Shown: positions 44,121-55,520, counted from the stretch's first letter. The stretch is DNA of 64,000 nucleotides from Merluccius polli (GCA_030340625.1 JAOPHQ010006257.1:1-64000); one strand, 5' to 3'. Translations and numbers: made by a program. The notes: generated by a model from the letters alone, not told the origin.

Positions 44121-44625
44121 GGGCAGGATAGAGTAGCAATGGCTAGTTTGACTTCCAGCCGAAAGGTTCTGGGTTCGATCCCCAATGTATGCAACCGACT
44201 TGTAGGCCAATTTGAGCAAGATGCTCAACCCCTACTTATTGACAGTTATCTCAATTGACTGTATAACCCCTACCTGCTCCTTAATGACCTATCTCTGTTT
44301 TTGCTGTCTAACCCCTACCTGCTCCTTAATGACCTGTCTCTGTATTCACTATCTAACCCCTACCTGCTCCTTAATGACCTGTCTCTGTATTCACTGTCTA
44401 ACCCCTACCTGCTCCTTAATGACCTGTCTCTGTATTCACTATCTAACCCCTACCTGCTCCTTAATGACCTATCTCTGTTTTTGCTGTCTAACCCCTACCT
44501 GCTCCTTAATGACCTGTCTCTGTATTCACTATCTAACCCCTACCTGCTCCTTAATGACATGTATCTCAATTCACTATAAGTCGCTTTGATTAAAAGCATC
44601 TGCTAAAGAACTTAATAGGATTAAA
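44121..44625 (+). mobile_element. SINE family A with internal 45-bp expansion
   Basis: Head TTCCAGCCGAAAGGTTCTGG then GGTTCGATCCCC (B box); middle TTGAGCAAGATGCTCAACCC; tail TAAGTCGCTTTGATTAAAAG then CATCTGCTAAAG. Between middle and tail the normal single CCCCTACCTGCTCCTTAATG segment has been amplified to seven copies. Full-length copies elsewhere have one. Confidence 0.9.
44264..44578 (+). repeat. Seven tandem 45-bp units inside a SINE
   Basis: Units start at 44264, 44309, 44354, 44399, 44444, 44489 and 44534, each beginning TAACCCCTACCTGCTCCTTA. Because 45 is a multiple of three, all frames repeat a 15-residue peptide, which explains the long open frame 44212-44589. It is not evidence of a gene. 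ATCTCTGTTTTTGCTGTC variants in units 1 and 5 suggest a higher-order 4-unit repeat. Confidence 0.95.
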
Positions 44626-44755
44626 TAGAATCACTTTACCATGGAAAGATCGTCATGACAAGGCCATTGAAGTGCCACTATATATTACAACAACATCCTT
44701 AATGTATCCCTTAAAAGATTGCTTTCCATCAAACTAATCCCCCTTCACTAGCTTA

Positions 44756-44758
<3 letters not shown>

Positions 44759-44806
<48 letters not shown>

Positions 44807-44832
44807 GCACACACACACACACACACACACAC
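44759..44832. repeat. (CA)n microsatellite, interrupted once
   Basis: CA repeats with an AAAG interruption near 44804. Confidence 0.97.
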
Positions 44833-46370
44833 CAATAGATCCATCCATCTCCAAAATGGGTTCCTGAAGGGTAGCCGAGCTAATAACAGCTAAATGTAGT
44901 AAACAAGGCATGAGTCACTCTCTGATCCCTATCCTGGCACCAGCACCACTGCTCCTGGCTTGTCTTGTTGTCGTCGGGTGGTTTGTATTTAGCTTCAACA
45001 CATCGATTTGACCGTTCAAACCACTAGTTCAACTGGCTGGATCAGATTACTGATCACTCCTGGACTCCAGCTAAGCCTCTGCACGTAAGTCCTAAATCCA
45101 GGTTTTTAAATTAACATTAGATAAGACTAAATGAGCTTAAGTATTTGGTTAAAAACTTCAGCGCAGGAAGTCAAAAGATATATTGCCGTGGAGAACATGG
45201 ATTAGGCGGAGCCAGAAGACCAATCGAAGTGCTTGACACCGTTGTAGTGTTTACTATATCGCTATTTTGTAATCACTTTTATCCAACGCAACTTAATCTG
45301 CAGATACATTTCATACAAGTGCCAGTGAACATGTTTTTTTTTTTGGTTTCTCTTATCTTAAACATAGTACTCTGCTATTGTATCACTCTTACTAAAATAA
45401 TAGCGCAATTGATAAATTAGTTTGTGATTGATAAAGTAGATAAAGAAATAGTAGTACTAGTAGTAATAGTAGGGACATGTGGGTGGAAATAGAACAACAG
45501 TGGGGAGAGAAAGAGATAACAAGAGAGGAAGAGGATGAGAGAAAAAGCGAGAAAGGGCAGAGAGCGAGTGAGATAAAACGATAGAGAGAGGGAGAGGGAG
45601 AGAGGGAGGGTTGTATAGAGTAAACATGGAATTGCTCATGCTCTGACCCGTGGGTTGAGACAGTCATGAGCAAGAGGCTGTGTTTACCATACAGAGAGAG
45701 AGAGAGAGAGAGAAACACACACACACACGCACAGAGCCCTCGTCTCTCACCCTGCCAAAACACACAGGGAGGGGGTCAATCAGGAAGTGCCGATTTGCAG
45801 TAAGGATGTCAGGTGTGTGTGTATGTGTTTTGTTTGTTTTTGTGTCAGCAGAAGACACATGTATCTGAGGAGTATGACACACTCTATGAGTGGATGTGTA
45901 TCGGTCATGGCTTTGTTTGGAAAAGCCCTATCTAGTCACTTTTTATCTAAACTGTGTTCATTCTGGACAGCAGTTATGAACTGCCGCTCACAAACATACC
46001 CTTCCGATATTGAGTTTAACGCAGATTTGAAACATATGGAAATACGTTTGCAAGAACAGCAACCAGACGAATGAAGATGCCACATCATGGTGGAGTTTAG
46101 CTTTTGTGCAGTCGGGGTGAAATGTGAAAAAAAACAAAAAAAACACAGTATGGGATAATAAACAATACAAAATATAACTGTCTTTTGACCATAGCCATGC
46201 CAAGCTACAACCCTTCCCTTGTCTAACACATTGGTTGAGGCCAGTGTGTATTCCACCAAAGCTTGGTGAGTCAAGCCAGCCCATCCCTCGTCTGTCTGGA
46301 TTTTCCTCTGGTTTCTGACGATGGGCCACAGAACGACAGATTCTAATATGTTACACATATGTTCGTTTTT
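44833..46370. other. Unannotated with GA/AC tracts
   Basis: GA-rich sequence 45500-45620, (GA)n 45691-45713 followed by (AC)n to 45729. Frames up to 140 codons on the minus strand (45936-46358) lack domain motifs. No gene. Confidence 0.5.
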
Positions 46371-46620
46371 TTCCTCAGGCTCATCTCTCTTCTCTGTGGC
46401 GATCCAACCTTAATCCTCTCTCTCCTGACCCACGGCCAGTTTCCAGGTTACAGCACTATCTAGTGGCAGCGATGAGGTACTGCAGCTGCCCCTCCCAATC
46501 CTTTTCATTCATTTCCATTCTGACAAATGGAAATTGTGGTTGATCACCATGGAAACGCCTTTAATGTAGTAGGATTGATTAAGGTGGCAGAAAATGTCCT
46601 CTCTCTAAGCCTCACATTAA
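46371..46620. promoter_or_regulatory. Candidate conserved non-coding element
   Basis: ATTTCCATTCTGACAAATGG, GGTTGATCACCATGGAAACG and GTAGGATTGATTAAGGTGGC lie in non-repetitive sequence without a credible frame. Texture-based call. Confidence 0.3.
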
Positions 46621-46690
46621 CAACACAATTTAATCTACAAAGTCATACAATGATGTCCCTCAAGACTTTAAGGGCTCTTGAAAAAAACAA

Positions 46691-46889
46691 GTAGGGTTGT
46701 AGAACAGAGTACACTACTTGGATGTTCGACTCCCAGCCAAAAGGTACTGGGTTCGATCCCCATATCTGCAGTCTACCAGTAGACATCCTTGAGCAAGATC
46801 CCCCTTACCCCTTCCTGCTCCTTAATGACGTGTACCTGAATTGACTGCAAGTCGCTTTGGATAAAAGTGGCTGCTAAATTACTAAATAG
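46691..46889 (+). mobile_element. SINE family A, full-length reference copy
   Basis: Order: GATGTTCGACTCCCAGCC, AAAAGGTACTGGGTTCGATC (B box), CCTTGAGCAAGATCCCCC, TTCCTGCTCCTTAATGACG, AAGTCGCTTTGGATAAAAG, GCTGCTAAATTAC. This is a tRNA-derived head joined to a tail widely seen in fish SINEs. Used here to define family A. Confidence 0.92.
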
Positions 46890-47764
46890 TGAAACAAAAA
46901 CACCAGCCTACACATGTCTGGATGCCACTCATGAGATGACTGACCATCACCCCCTGTCTGTCTGTTTCCTCAGGGGCCCCTAGGGGCCTCTTAAGGGGGG
47001 TAGGTCACACAGAGTAAAGTACAGAGCTACAGAGTTAATTGAATCATCTGAAAATCAATCATCTGGGCCTCCCAGGGGTAGCGAAGGGGCCCCAGGAGTG
47101 ATGATCAGGAGTGTGTGAGATCAAGACACTGATCATGTGACGTCTCTCACTTTCTCTCACTGTTTCTGTCTCCCAAAAAGCACTTTAGTGGAGAGACATG
47201 AATGTGGTGTGTGTGTGGAGGTTTCAGTGGATAGGTTGTCATATTGCTATGTAATTATGTATAAATATGGTAACTTAATAAAAACAAAATCACAGTTGTA
47301 ATTTAAACATAATATTGTATATTATTCACAGAAACAGCATGCAGTAATGTAAAAATAACAACCCACAGCTGTCAACATGCAGCAGACTAAAACTAGATGA
47401 AAGGTTAAGTAAATCCCCAAATCACCGTTTTCAGTTCTGTAACCATTCTGTTTGTCTCACAAAGTGTAGGTGACCATTTGTTATTTTTTACTAAAATGTA
47501 TAAAGTTTGGGCGAAATTCTGTGTGTCTCAACATTTGACAACGCCCCTCACCCCTACTCCTATGAAACCCAATGTGTCTATTCTTTCTAATACCTTCACA
47601 ACTTTTTTTTTTGCATCAGACTGTAGTTTCTCCGGGCGGACGTTCTGCTAAAACAGGGGGGTAACTTACCCTTTCATAAAGTTTTGCACTTTTACCTGAG
47701 ACAGTGGACTGCAATAAAAGCTGTTATCTATCAAAACCCTTTCTAACTGTTCAACCAATATGAT
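46890..47764. other. No recognisable feature
   Basis: Mixed sequence. AGGGGCCCCTAGGGG-like palindromic patch near 46972-46990. No gene. Confidence 0.5.
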
Positions 47765-47772
47765 CTCTACGC

Positions 47773-48586
47773 TAGGGTGACCAGATATGAGTTTGTGAAA
47801 AAGAGCCTCAGCACTGGAGGCGGGTGTCCACAGACATGGTGACTAGATATGAAAATGAGCTTTATTGGCCCTTAACAAACAAACATAGAAAATAGAAAAA
47901 ACACTGCCTCAAAGTGCAAACGCACAGAAAATACAGACCTAAAGTAAACATTTTCAATGTTTGGCCCTATAAAACAATAACCTAAAAAAATAATAAACAA
48001 ATAAAACAATTATTTGTATGGGCACAAAATAAAAGATTTCAAAACAAGTAATACATGGCTACATGGCCTATGGCTTTTCAGTCCTCCTCACGTGGGGCGT
48101 ATTTCTCAGATGACTGAATTTTCCCCAACATACAACTGTTGGGGAAAACTCAGTTGAAAGCATGGATATTTATTTTTTAGTTCATCCGTGAACTTGCATT
48201 TACGTTTCAGCATAACTGCAGAGACGCCACCGGTACATGCGCTCTCTTTGATAAACAAGGAAGCTGCTCGCACCACTGAGGCGCAGACTGACCAATTAAA
48301 AGCTCACAGAAAAGGCTAGCGATCAATGATGGTAGCTCTACAGTCAGACCGTACATATGCAAGGACATAACTCTCCCTACTCACTTCCACTCAAAGCAAA
48401 GCGAACAGAACTGAGTAGGGGGGGGGGGGGGGGGGGCGGGACTAGTTTGTAAGCGAACACAATGGAAATTCCGATGTTGTATGTTTGAAAACAAAATCCC
48501 GGACGATTTCGAAAATCCGCCCGGACATTTTTTTAGGTCTCAAAACGAGGACATGTCCGGGCTAAAGAGGACGTCTGGTCACCCTA
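47773..48586. mobile_element. hAT element, 814 bp, non-autonomous
   Basis: The ends are TAGGGTGACCAGATAT and ACGTCTGGTCACCCTA (inverted TAGGGTGACCAGA), flanked by perfect 8-bp duplications CTCTACGC (47765-47772, 48587-48594). The subterminal right end carries GACATGTCCGGG and CCCGGAC motifs, matching the fragment at 3544-3641. It holds a 19-base G run with one C following (48418-48436). No transposase frame. Confidence 0.92.
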
Positions 48587-48594
48587 CTCTACGC

Positions 48595-49329
48595 ATAACA
48601 AATTGTAATCATGAACCCTATCACCTCATTTCTAAACTGTTAGCCATCCTTAACTTAACCACCTCCAATCCAACCCTAAATGCAACCATGGTCAGAACCA
48701 TAGACATAAGCCAAACCAATCTTACTGGGCAGATGTTCAGCGGCAGCTGCAAGCATGCAGCCATATACGATTGGGAACGTAAGCCAGGGGCCATTTGCAG
48801 TCCCATCAAGCGCTTCTCAGGCGCTGCAGCTGCAGCTCGTTGGATAAGGACGAGGGGGCTACAAGGCCCAGAGAGAGACAGACTGGGAAATGGAAGAGAT
48901 GGAAGTGAGAGTGCACAGGCCCGTCTCAACATGATGCCATTACTGGGCTTCAAAGGTTTCGCTGCCAGAACTCAGCTAGACTCAAACAGAGGCTCTGTGG
49001 CTGTGTTCACACCTGTGGTCACTCACTCTCGCTCTCTGTCTCTGAACATGTTGATGGAAAAGTCGCTTTTGTGAAAAACGTGGGGTGCATTTAAATAAAC
49101 CAATGTGAACCAAACAAGCCAGTAATTTAATTTTCCAGTTTTGGTTAAAGCTCAGTCTGGTTTGAAGAGCAGGTGCTCGGAAATGATACAAAGTTAACTG
49201 AAAGTTCCTATTTCCTTCGCAATGCCACTAACACATTGTTGGCAACATTTTTGCAAGTTATGCTCCAGGTAGCATTCACACCAAAACAAACCTCTTCTCA
49301 GTTCACTTGAAGATTGATCCAAATTTCTT
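48595..49329. other. No recognisable feature
   Basis: GCAGCTGCAGC-rich patch near 48820. A long frame here crosses the hAT boundary and is spurious. No gene. Confidence 0.5.
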
Positions 49330-49440
49330 TCCCCTGCATACCTGTAAGCATTCATGCGCAGATGCCTTACTGCCCATGAATGATTTGTATTCAGTGCAAG
49401 TCACTTTAGATACAAATGTCTCTCATAAAGCCGTCTACAT
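49330..49440 (+). mobile_element. SINE family A, tail fragment
   Basis: GATTTGTATTCAGTGCAAGT then CACTTTAGATACAAATGTCT corresponds to the GACATGTATCTGAATTCACT and GTCGCTTTGGATAAAAG tail, diverged. The upstream part is too decayed to call. Confidence 0.6.
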
Positions 49441-49622
49441 TGATATCAGATTGTATGTAGTTGATTTCCACAATTTCATGTGATTTACTGCAGATTTCTC
49501 AAGCAGAGCGTCTACATTAATAAAACATCTTTGGACTTCATCTTCTACTCATATCTGGACCCGTGGCTTCTAATTAAGGGAACCTGAAGTGAACCACATG
49601 GTAAGATTGTAATATGTACAAT

Positions 49623-51482
49623 ATTTCAGTCAGGACCACTTTTGTCAATATAATCTTTATTCTAAAGCAGAATATACATGCAGAATAACGTTTGCAGAAT
49701 ATTACATTTGGCGGTATGGCTCTGTTCTGGGAACTCCTTGCCCTTCCACGTGCCTACGTGGAAAGCCTTAAGGCAGGGGGAGCACTCCTCCCTGCCCTTC
49801 CATGTGCCTACATGGAAAGGTTTAAGACAAGGAGAGCGGCAGCAGAGACCCCCCGGGGTACAGAACAGAGCAAGCATCAATGACAATCAGAAAAAGACAT
49901 TGATTAGTTAGATACAACATAAAGGTGGAGCTGGGGTGGAGGTGGGTTGCAAGCTAGCAGAGGAAGCAGCGAATGTAGGCAGGCTGAAGCAGCTTTAAAT
50001 AAGGCGCCAAGAATGATGTTTGCCAATGGGTGTTTGAGGGGGAGTCAGCTGAGCTGTCAGCTGACTGTGTATGGTATCCAATGGGAAGCTAGGGAAATCA
50101 GCTGACGTACGTCTATAATGATACTACGTATTTGAAGCGCTCTGCATGCGTAACGTAAACCTAACGCGGCAATATGACTACTGTGATATCTGTACTGAGC
50201 CGAGCCTGACTTCGTGGCCTGCCTGAACTAACGCTATGCTCAATTTCAGTCAGGACCACTTTTGTCAATATAATCTTTATTCTAAAGCAGAATATACATG
50301 CAGAATAACGTTTGCAGAATATTACATTTGGCGGTATGGCTCTGTTCTGGGAACTCCTTGCCCTTCCACGTGCCTACGTGGAAAGCCTTAAGGCAGGGGG
50401 AGCACTCCTCCCTGCCCTTCCATGTGCCTACATGGAAAGGTTTAAGACAAGGAGAGCGGCAGCAGAGACCCCCCGGGGTACAGAACAGAGCAAGCATCAA
50501 TGACAATCAGAAAAAGACATTGATTAGTTAGATACAACATAAAGGTGGAGCTGGGGTGGAGGTGGGTTGCAAGCTAGCAGAGGAAGCAGCGAATGTAGGC
50601 AGGCTGAAGCAGCTTTAAATAAGGCGCCAAGAATGATGTTTGCCAATGGGTGTTTGAGGGGGAGTCAGCTGAGCTGTCAGCTGACTGTGTATGGTATCCA
50701 ATGGGAAGCTAGGGAAATCAGCTGACGTACGTCTATAATGATACTACGTATTTGAAGCGCTCTGCATGCGTAACGTAAACCTAACGCGGCAATATGACTA
50801 CTGTGATATCTGTACTGAGCCGAGCCTGACTTCGTGGCCTGCCTGAACTAACGCTATGCTCAATTTCAGTCAGGACCACTTTTGTCAATATAATCTTTAT
50901 TCTAAAGCAGAATATACATGCAGAATAACGTTTGCAGAATATTACATTTGGCGGTATGGCTCTGTTCTGGGAACTCCTTGCCCTTCCACGTGCCTACGTG
51001 GAAAGCCTTAAGGCAGGGGGAGCACTCCTCCCTGCCCTTCCATGTGCCTACATGGAAAGGTTTAAGACAAGGAGAGCGGCAGCAGAGACCCCCCGGGGTA
51101 CAGAACAGAGCAAGCATCAATGACAATCAGAAAAAGACATTGATTAGTTAGATACAACATAAAGGTGGAGCTGGGGTGGAGGTGGGTTGCAAGCTAGCAG
51201 AGGAAGCAGCGAATGTAGGCAGGCTGAAGCAGCTTTAAATAAGGCGCCAAGAATGATGTTTGCCAATGGGTGTTTGAGGGGGAGTCAGCTGAGCTGTCAG
51301 CTGACTGTGTATGGTATCCAATGGGAAGCTAGGGAAATCAGCTGACGTACGTCTATAATGATACTACGTATTTGAAGCGCTCTGCATGCGTAACGTAAAC
51401 CTAACGCGGCAATATGACTACTGTGATATCTGTACTGAGCCGAGCCTGACTTCGTGGCCTGCCTGAACTAACGCTATGCTCA
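49623..51482 (-). repeat. Three tandem 620-bp copies, LTR-like on the minus strand
   Basis: Copies start at 49623, 50243 and 50863, and I saw no difference between them by eye. Read on the minus strand each has a CCTTATTTAAAGC promoter-like box (plus 49992-50004 in copy 1). Some 340 bases downstream an AGAATAAAGATT poly(A) signal lies near the end (plus 49651-49663), followed by GT-rich GTGGTCCTG. That order fits the U3-R-U5 layout of an LTR. No TG...CA ends, primer site or internal retroviral-type genes are present, so a satellite or promoter-derived repeat is equally possible. Confidence 0.9.
49746..49815. repeat. Paired short hairpins with E-box cores (repeated in each 620-bp copy)
   Basis: CCACGTGCCTACGTGG (49746-49761) and CCATGTGCCTACATGG (49800-49815) are 54 bases apart within a duplicated CTGCCCTTCC... 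context. Both fold into 6-bp stems around GCCT. The two differences are compensatory. Confidence 0.8.
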
Positions 51483-51600
51483 ATTACTCACACAATATCA
51501 GTTCTATCACAAGGGCTCTACACCTGCATCTGGCCGTCACAGGTATACGCGTAATTGGAATAATTGTCAATAACGGTCAATAACGGTGAGCTTGTAGAGT
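51483..51600. other. Junction after the 620-bp array
   Basis: Unique DNA. AATAACGGTCAATAACGGT is a small direct repeat near 51571. Confidence 0.5.
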
Positions 51601-51860
51601 GTGTTTGGCGCTGCACAATGTGCACATAATTCCTATTTGTAAGTGGCTTCCACTTCATTAACAAGCATTTCAGGATTGAACAAGAGCAAATCCATCATTA
51701 TCGCCACCTGCAATCACCAAAAAAACCTACAGTGTCGTCGGCCATGAAACTCGTAATCTGGCCTTGATTTGCATACGCAATTAGTGTAAGCTTCAAGGAA
51801 ACGAGTTGATTGACAGGAAGGCAAAAATGTTTCGCACGGTTGTTGTTTTATTTCCTGAGT
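51601..51860. promoter_or_regulatory. Strong candidate conserved non-coding element
   Basis: It contains a perfect octamer ATTTGCAT (51767-51774), CAATTAG just after it, and TGATTGACAG (51807-51816), the exact PBX-MEIS composite site. CATAATTCC and ACTTCATTAACAAGC lie upstream. The block is non-repetitive. The 151-codon reverse frame overlapping it lacks a domain. Enhancer role is inferred from the known site consensus only. Confidence 0.45.
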
Positions 51861-52854
51861 TTGCCTGGGGGCATACTGTATCAGGCCATTTGAAGCCAAT
51901 CGCCATTGGGGTTTACAGTATGGCTGTTTAAAAACTGTCCGACCTGAAGGAGACCAACTGGAAATAGAAACTGTGATGGAGAACTGTGATAGCAGAACAC
52001 TGATATTGATATGTTTTTGTCCTCTCTCTGACCAGGGCGGACAAACGCTACCCAGGAGAAAGAGATTGGATAGGGACCAGTGGGAATCTAAAACCTCATT
52101 TGATTTTTTTCTCCCTTTTTTTCGGCCAAACAAATCCACACACTGCTCCATTAAGGGCCAGGGCAACAAACACTATACAGCAACAAGCACGCACTATATT
52201 CTTTTCTCTTCCTGAGACGGCAAAGGCAATTCGTCACGCTCGCCATTACACGACTAATGGCTGAGCCGACTTCGAAGCATTTGTGGCGAGCATAGCGGGG
52301 AAAGAAGAAAGAAGGAAAAAAAGCGGGGGGGACGCCTTCGCTCCGAGAGTCGTTGATTTACAAACTTGGATAAGATTCGAGTCGTGGAAGGTGCTGGTGT
52401 TTATAGGTCCCCACTGCGTTGTCACGTTTGATTTCATCTTCATCCTCTCGCCATCTAGGGTTTTCATCTGAGGAGGAGGAGGCAGAGGAAGAGGGGCGGT
52501 GGGGGAGGTCTGAATCAATGCCCACAGAAGTTGGCCGACACAAGTTTGAGGCTTTTTGATCGTAGGGCCTTGTGGGAAGTGTGTGGGGGGGTTGGCAGCC
52601 ATTATACATTCAAGTCCAATTTGTTCCCAGGTCCAGATAGCAGGATGTCAAGGTAATGAGTTAATTTAGTGGTTAAGGAACGGCAAATGCAATATCTGAC
52701 ATTTCTACAGCAGCAAAATGGAAGCTGCTTGAGCCGCTAGCCAGTCCTGTCAAAGCCAGAAAGAGAGAAAGAAAAAGAAACCATCATCATCTTGGGAGTC
52801 TTTTCAGCAGTCGTAGCAGTAGTCAAGTCAAGTCATGTCAAAGAGCTGTACAGC
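51861..52854. other. Unannotated
   Basis: Mixed sequence with GAGGAGGAGG patch near 52470. AGTCAAGTCAAGTCATGTCA at 52821-52840 introduces the tandem repeat that follows. No gene. Confidence 0.5.
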
Positions 52855-53050
52855 ATGCGAGTTAAAACAGCATCAAATATAACAGACCCACAATAACACA
52901 GAGCACAGAAGATAAAAAAAGACGTGCATAACATACAGAACGAAAAAAAGATATGCGAGTTAAAACAGCATAAAATATAGCAGACGGACAATAACTAAGA
53001 GAACAGAAGGTAAAAAGGCATGCATGATACGCAGAACGATTTTAAAAAGA
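52855..53050. repeat. Two tandem 98-bp units
   Basis: ATGCGAGTTAAAACAGCAT begins both units (52855, 52953). Units agree through CAATAAC, GCATAACATACAGAACG/GCATGATACGCAGAACG. They are moderately diverged and may belong to the 3' region of a LINE-type repeat. Confidence 0.85.
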
Positions 53051-53225
53051 TTCAAAGGCCGGGGAGAAAAGGTATGTTTTTTTAATCTCGAAGTGTATAC
53101 CACGCATCATCCTATGGGTGTTACTGTAAATCTCTGATTTACACGCCTCTCATCCAAACTAAGTGAATCGAGAGTTTGTGCTTTGTTTTAAACCTCTGGA
53201 GAGCGGAGAAGATCCAGCGGCTTAA

Positions 53226-53365
53226 GGGAGTGCATTCATTTGTGTTTGCTGAGGCAGACCCCCAGTGCCCTCAGCAGCCAGAGAGCATTATATCACATTT
53301 AGCCAGAATCCCAGTTATTATCCGCCAGGGGGCTGGCCTGGCCTCCTTGGCGCCGTGGTAATGAG
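53226..53365. promoter_or_regulatory. Candidate conserved non-coding element
   Basis: CATTATATCACATTTAGCC and GTTATTATCCGCCAGGGGGC (CTCF-like core CCAGGGGGC near 53323). CTCF similarity is short and may be chance. Confidence 0.3.
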
Positions 53366-54382
53366 TGTTTTTTTCTCCTCACTGGGTGGACATGTTTTCT
53401 TGCAAAGACCTCCGTTTTTCCCCCCAAATCCCATTCCTCGCCACCATAGCCCCCCCCGCACCCTACCCTTCTCCCCTCCCTCCAACACACCCCTGATACA
53501 CAGCAGCTACTCCTTGGCCAATCCTGGACCTATATACCCCCCCCCCCCCCGCTCCTCCGTCACCCACCGTTTATCTCCCTCATGGTATCATCATCATCTT
53601 TCATGGTGTTCACAACAACACGTCAGAACGTACCATTCCTCGAAGGACGGGGGTGGGGGTGGGGATGGTGTTGGGGGTGGGGAAGGACGGAGTGGTTGGG
53701 GTGCTGTATGTGATCACAGAGCGAAGAAGGATGGGAAATTGAGGCCATTTGCGCTCTAATTTGTCTGGTGTTGTTTGCTGATTCTGAGAGGAGTTGCCGC
53801 CGGCATCTGGTTATTCCGCCAATTGACTCCAGCTCTCCAGCACCAACTCGGTAGCTAGTTTCTTTTTTCTCCAGATATATAAAAAAAAAAAACAAGACGG
53901 ACCAGGCAGAGGAGGAGTTTAGCAGACGAGTGGGAAGGAGGAGTAACATTGTGCTCAAAGGTCACCCTCAAAAGAGGTGGGTGTTTGATGTGGTGTTTTT
54001 TCTCACTAATTGCAGCACTCCCTGCATTGACATATCCACATATGTCAATGCCACAGTCACCGTCCACACTGGTCCAAATGTCAAGCCTTGGTATACTGTA
54101 TGTGTGATAACATAACCTCATTAACCATGCGGTGACATCCATTCACCCTGAATTAAAATAGATATTTTTGTGGTGACTTTTGGTCCTGGAGTTGTTTTAA
54201 TCCAAATGTATAACGAATGCCATTTGCCGAATCTTCAATATCTCATTTCCAAATACTGATGATGAAATGAATACCACACATAAAACTGAATGCTCTCCAA
54301 CAACTTTAAGTATATCGTCAACCTTTGGTTTTAATATTAATAATGACAACAATCAGTCAGGGAGACACAGGAATAAACGTTG

Positions 54383-54385
<3 letters not shown>
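53366..54385. other. Unannotated with C14 and GGGGTGG tracts
   Basis: C run 53537-53550, GGGTGGGGGTGGGGATGG near 53648-53685, an inverted TGACATATCCACATATGTCA at 54028-54047. Frames to 164 codons are proline-rich or low-complexity. No gene. Confidence 0.5.

Positions 54386-54422
<37 letters not shown>
54386..54422. repeat. (GAT)n trinucleotide repeat
   Basis: Twelve GAT units. In one frame they read as a methionine run, in another as aspartate, which inflates local open frames. Confidence 0.95.
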
Positions 54423-55435
54423 CCATCATCATCACAATCCATATTGTTCACATGGTGGTACAGCACATGCGCAGCGAGGGTTGCGCAACAAGAGCTTGTG
54501 CACGTGTCTCCTCCACTCCTCCCGCTCATGGAGAGGAGGAGAGGAGGAGGGGGGAAGTCAGTAGGGAGGAGGGAAGGGAGAGAAGAGGGAAGGGAGAGAG
54601 GAGGGATGACAACCTACAGCAGGCAGGCGGCAGACACGGTTGCTATGGTGATGGACCAGGATGATGTTTGCATCAGAGGCAAAAAAGAAAAAGAAAATCT
54701 CAGTGGCGGTCTGGGTGGGTGGATGGGTGATGGGGGTGGGGGGGGGGGGGACCCAGAGGGCAGGCAACACCACTCAGCTCACGTGAATAAGAGTACAGGC
54801 GGAGGTGAAGAAGATAGAGGGGAGGAAAAGTGGAGAGAGGGATACCTTCCTCTTACTTTAACACTCGCCGTTTGCTTGCTGTTCTCTTGCAATATACCTC
54901 CCTCCCTTTCCCTCTCTCACCACACAGCAAGGCTTAAGTGATCAAATTAAATAAAATCACTGCCATTTCATGAGTTAAATATGCCTTTGATCAAACCCAA
55001 AAGAAAAAATTTTTAGTACAAAGAAAAAACATTTCAAATTTGCATATTTCCCAAGAAACTCAGTAAGAGAAACATAGATAATCCACAGCATGTCTAAAAG
55101 CCCTTTCTTACGTAGCCCAAGTTCAAATTTCACGACCGTAACGTTCTTGCACATTTAAAATATGTCTGCTCGGGTGATTTACCCTGAAATGTTGGTCATG
55201 TAAAGGCCAGCGCGGGGGCCCCCGGGGGCAGACAGTGATTTTAATTTTTCCTACATCTTGCCGTCGGTGTCTTGTACACTGTTGGCTTTGCCGTTGTGAC
55301 TCATGCATTTCCCGAGAGCACCGGCATAGACAGGCTAACATCAAAAACAATATTCGATTGTCGTGGCGAGTGTCTGTACAACCCGAGTCCTTATGACCCG
55401 TTGTAGTTTTTTCTGTTGTAATTAGGAGAAATGCG
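54423..55435. other. Unannotated, GA-rich then AT-rich
   Basis: GGAGGAGAGG-rich 54530-54605, G run 54739-54750. CGCGGGGGCCCCCGGGGGC palindrome near 55211. No supported gene. Confidence 0.5.
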
Positions 55436-55520
55436 GATATTGTGATAAAATCGGATTGTGCGTTTCATACCGATCGGATCGGTATGAAATGTTTTGGCCG
55501 ATACCGATACCTGTGAGCAG
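55436..55520. mobile_element. hAT-like subterminal remnant with 27-base palindrome
   Basis: TTTCATACCGATC and GATCGGTATGAAA form a perfect 13-bp inverted repeat around one base (55463-55489). It is followed by GGCCGATACCGATACC, a theme of fish hAT ends. No terminal duplication was found. Confidence 0.45.

Noticed and set aside
44212..44589. 125-codon repetitive frame
   Set aside because: It results from seven 45-bp SINE-derived repeats, whose length is a multiple of three.
46691..46760. tRNA gene
   Set aside because: The B-box-bearing head belongs to a SINE, lacks a full cloverleaf and recurs with the same tail elsewhere.
48481..49074. 197-codon open frame
   Set aside because: It runs through the right end and target duplication of a hAT element, so it is chance.
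49623..51482. CRISPR-like direct repeats
   Set aside because: The 620-bp units are contiguous without spacers, and the genome is eukaryotic.
51714..52169. 151-codon reverse frame
   Set aside because: No recognisable domain, and it overlaps a candidate non-coding element. Composition looks like random read-through.
54267..54941. 224-codon frame with a methionine run
   Set aside because: It crosses a (GAT)n repeat and GA-rich DNA. Low complexity, no motif.
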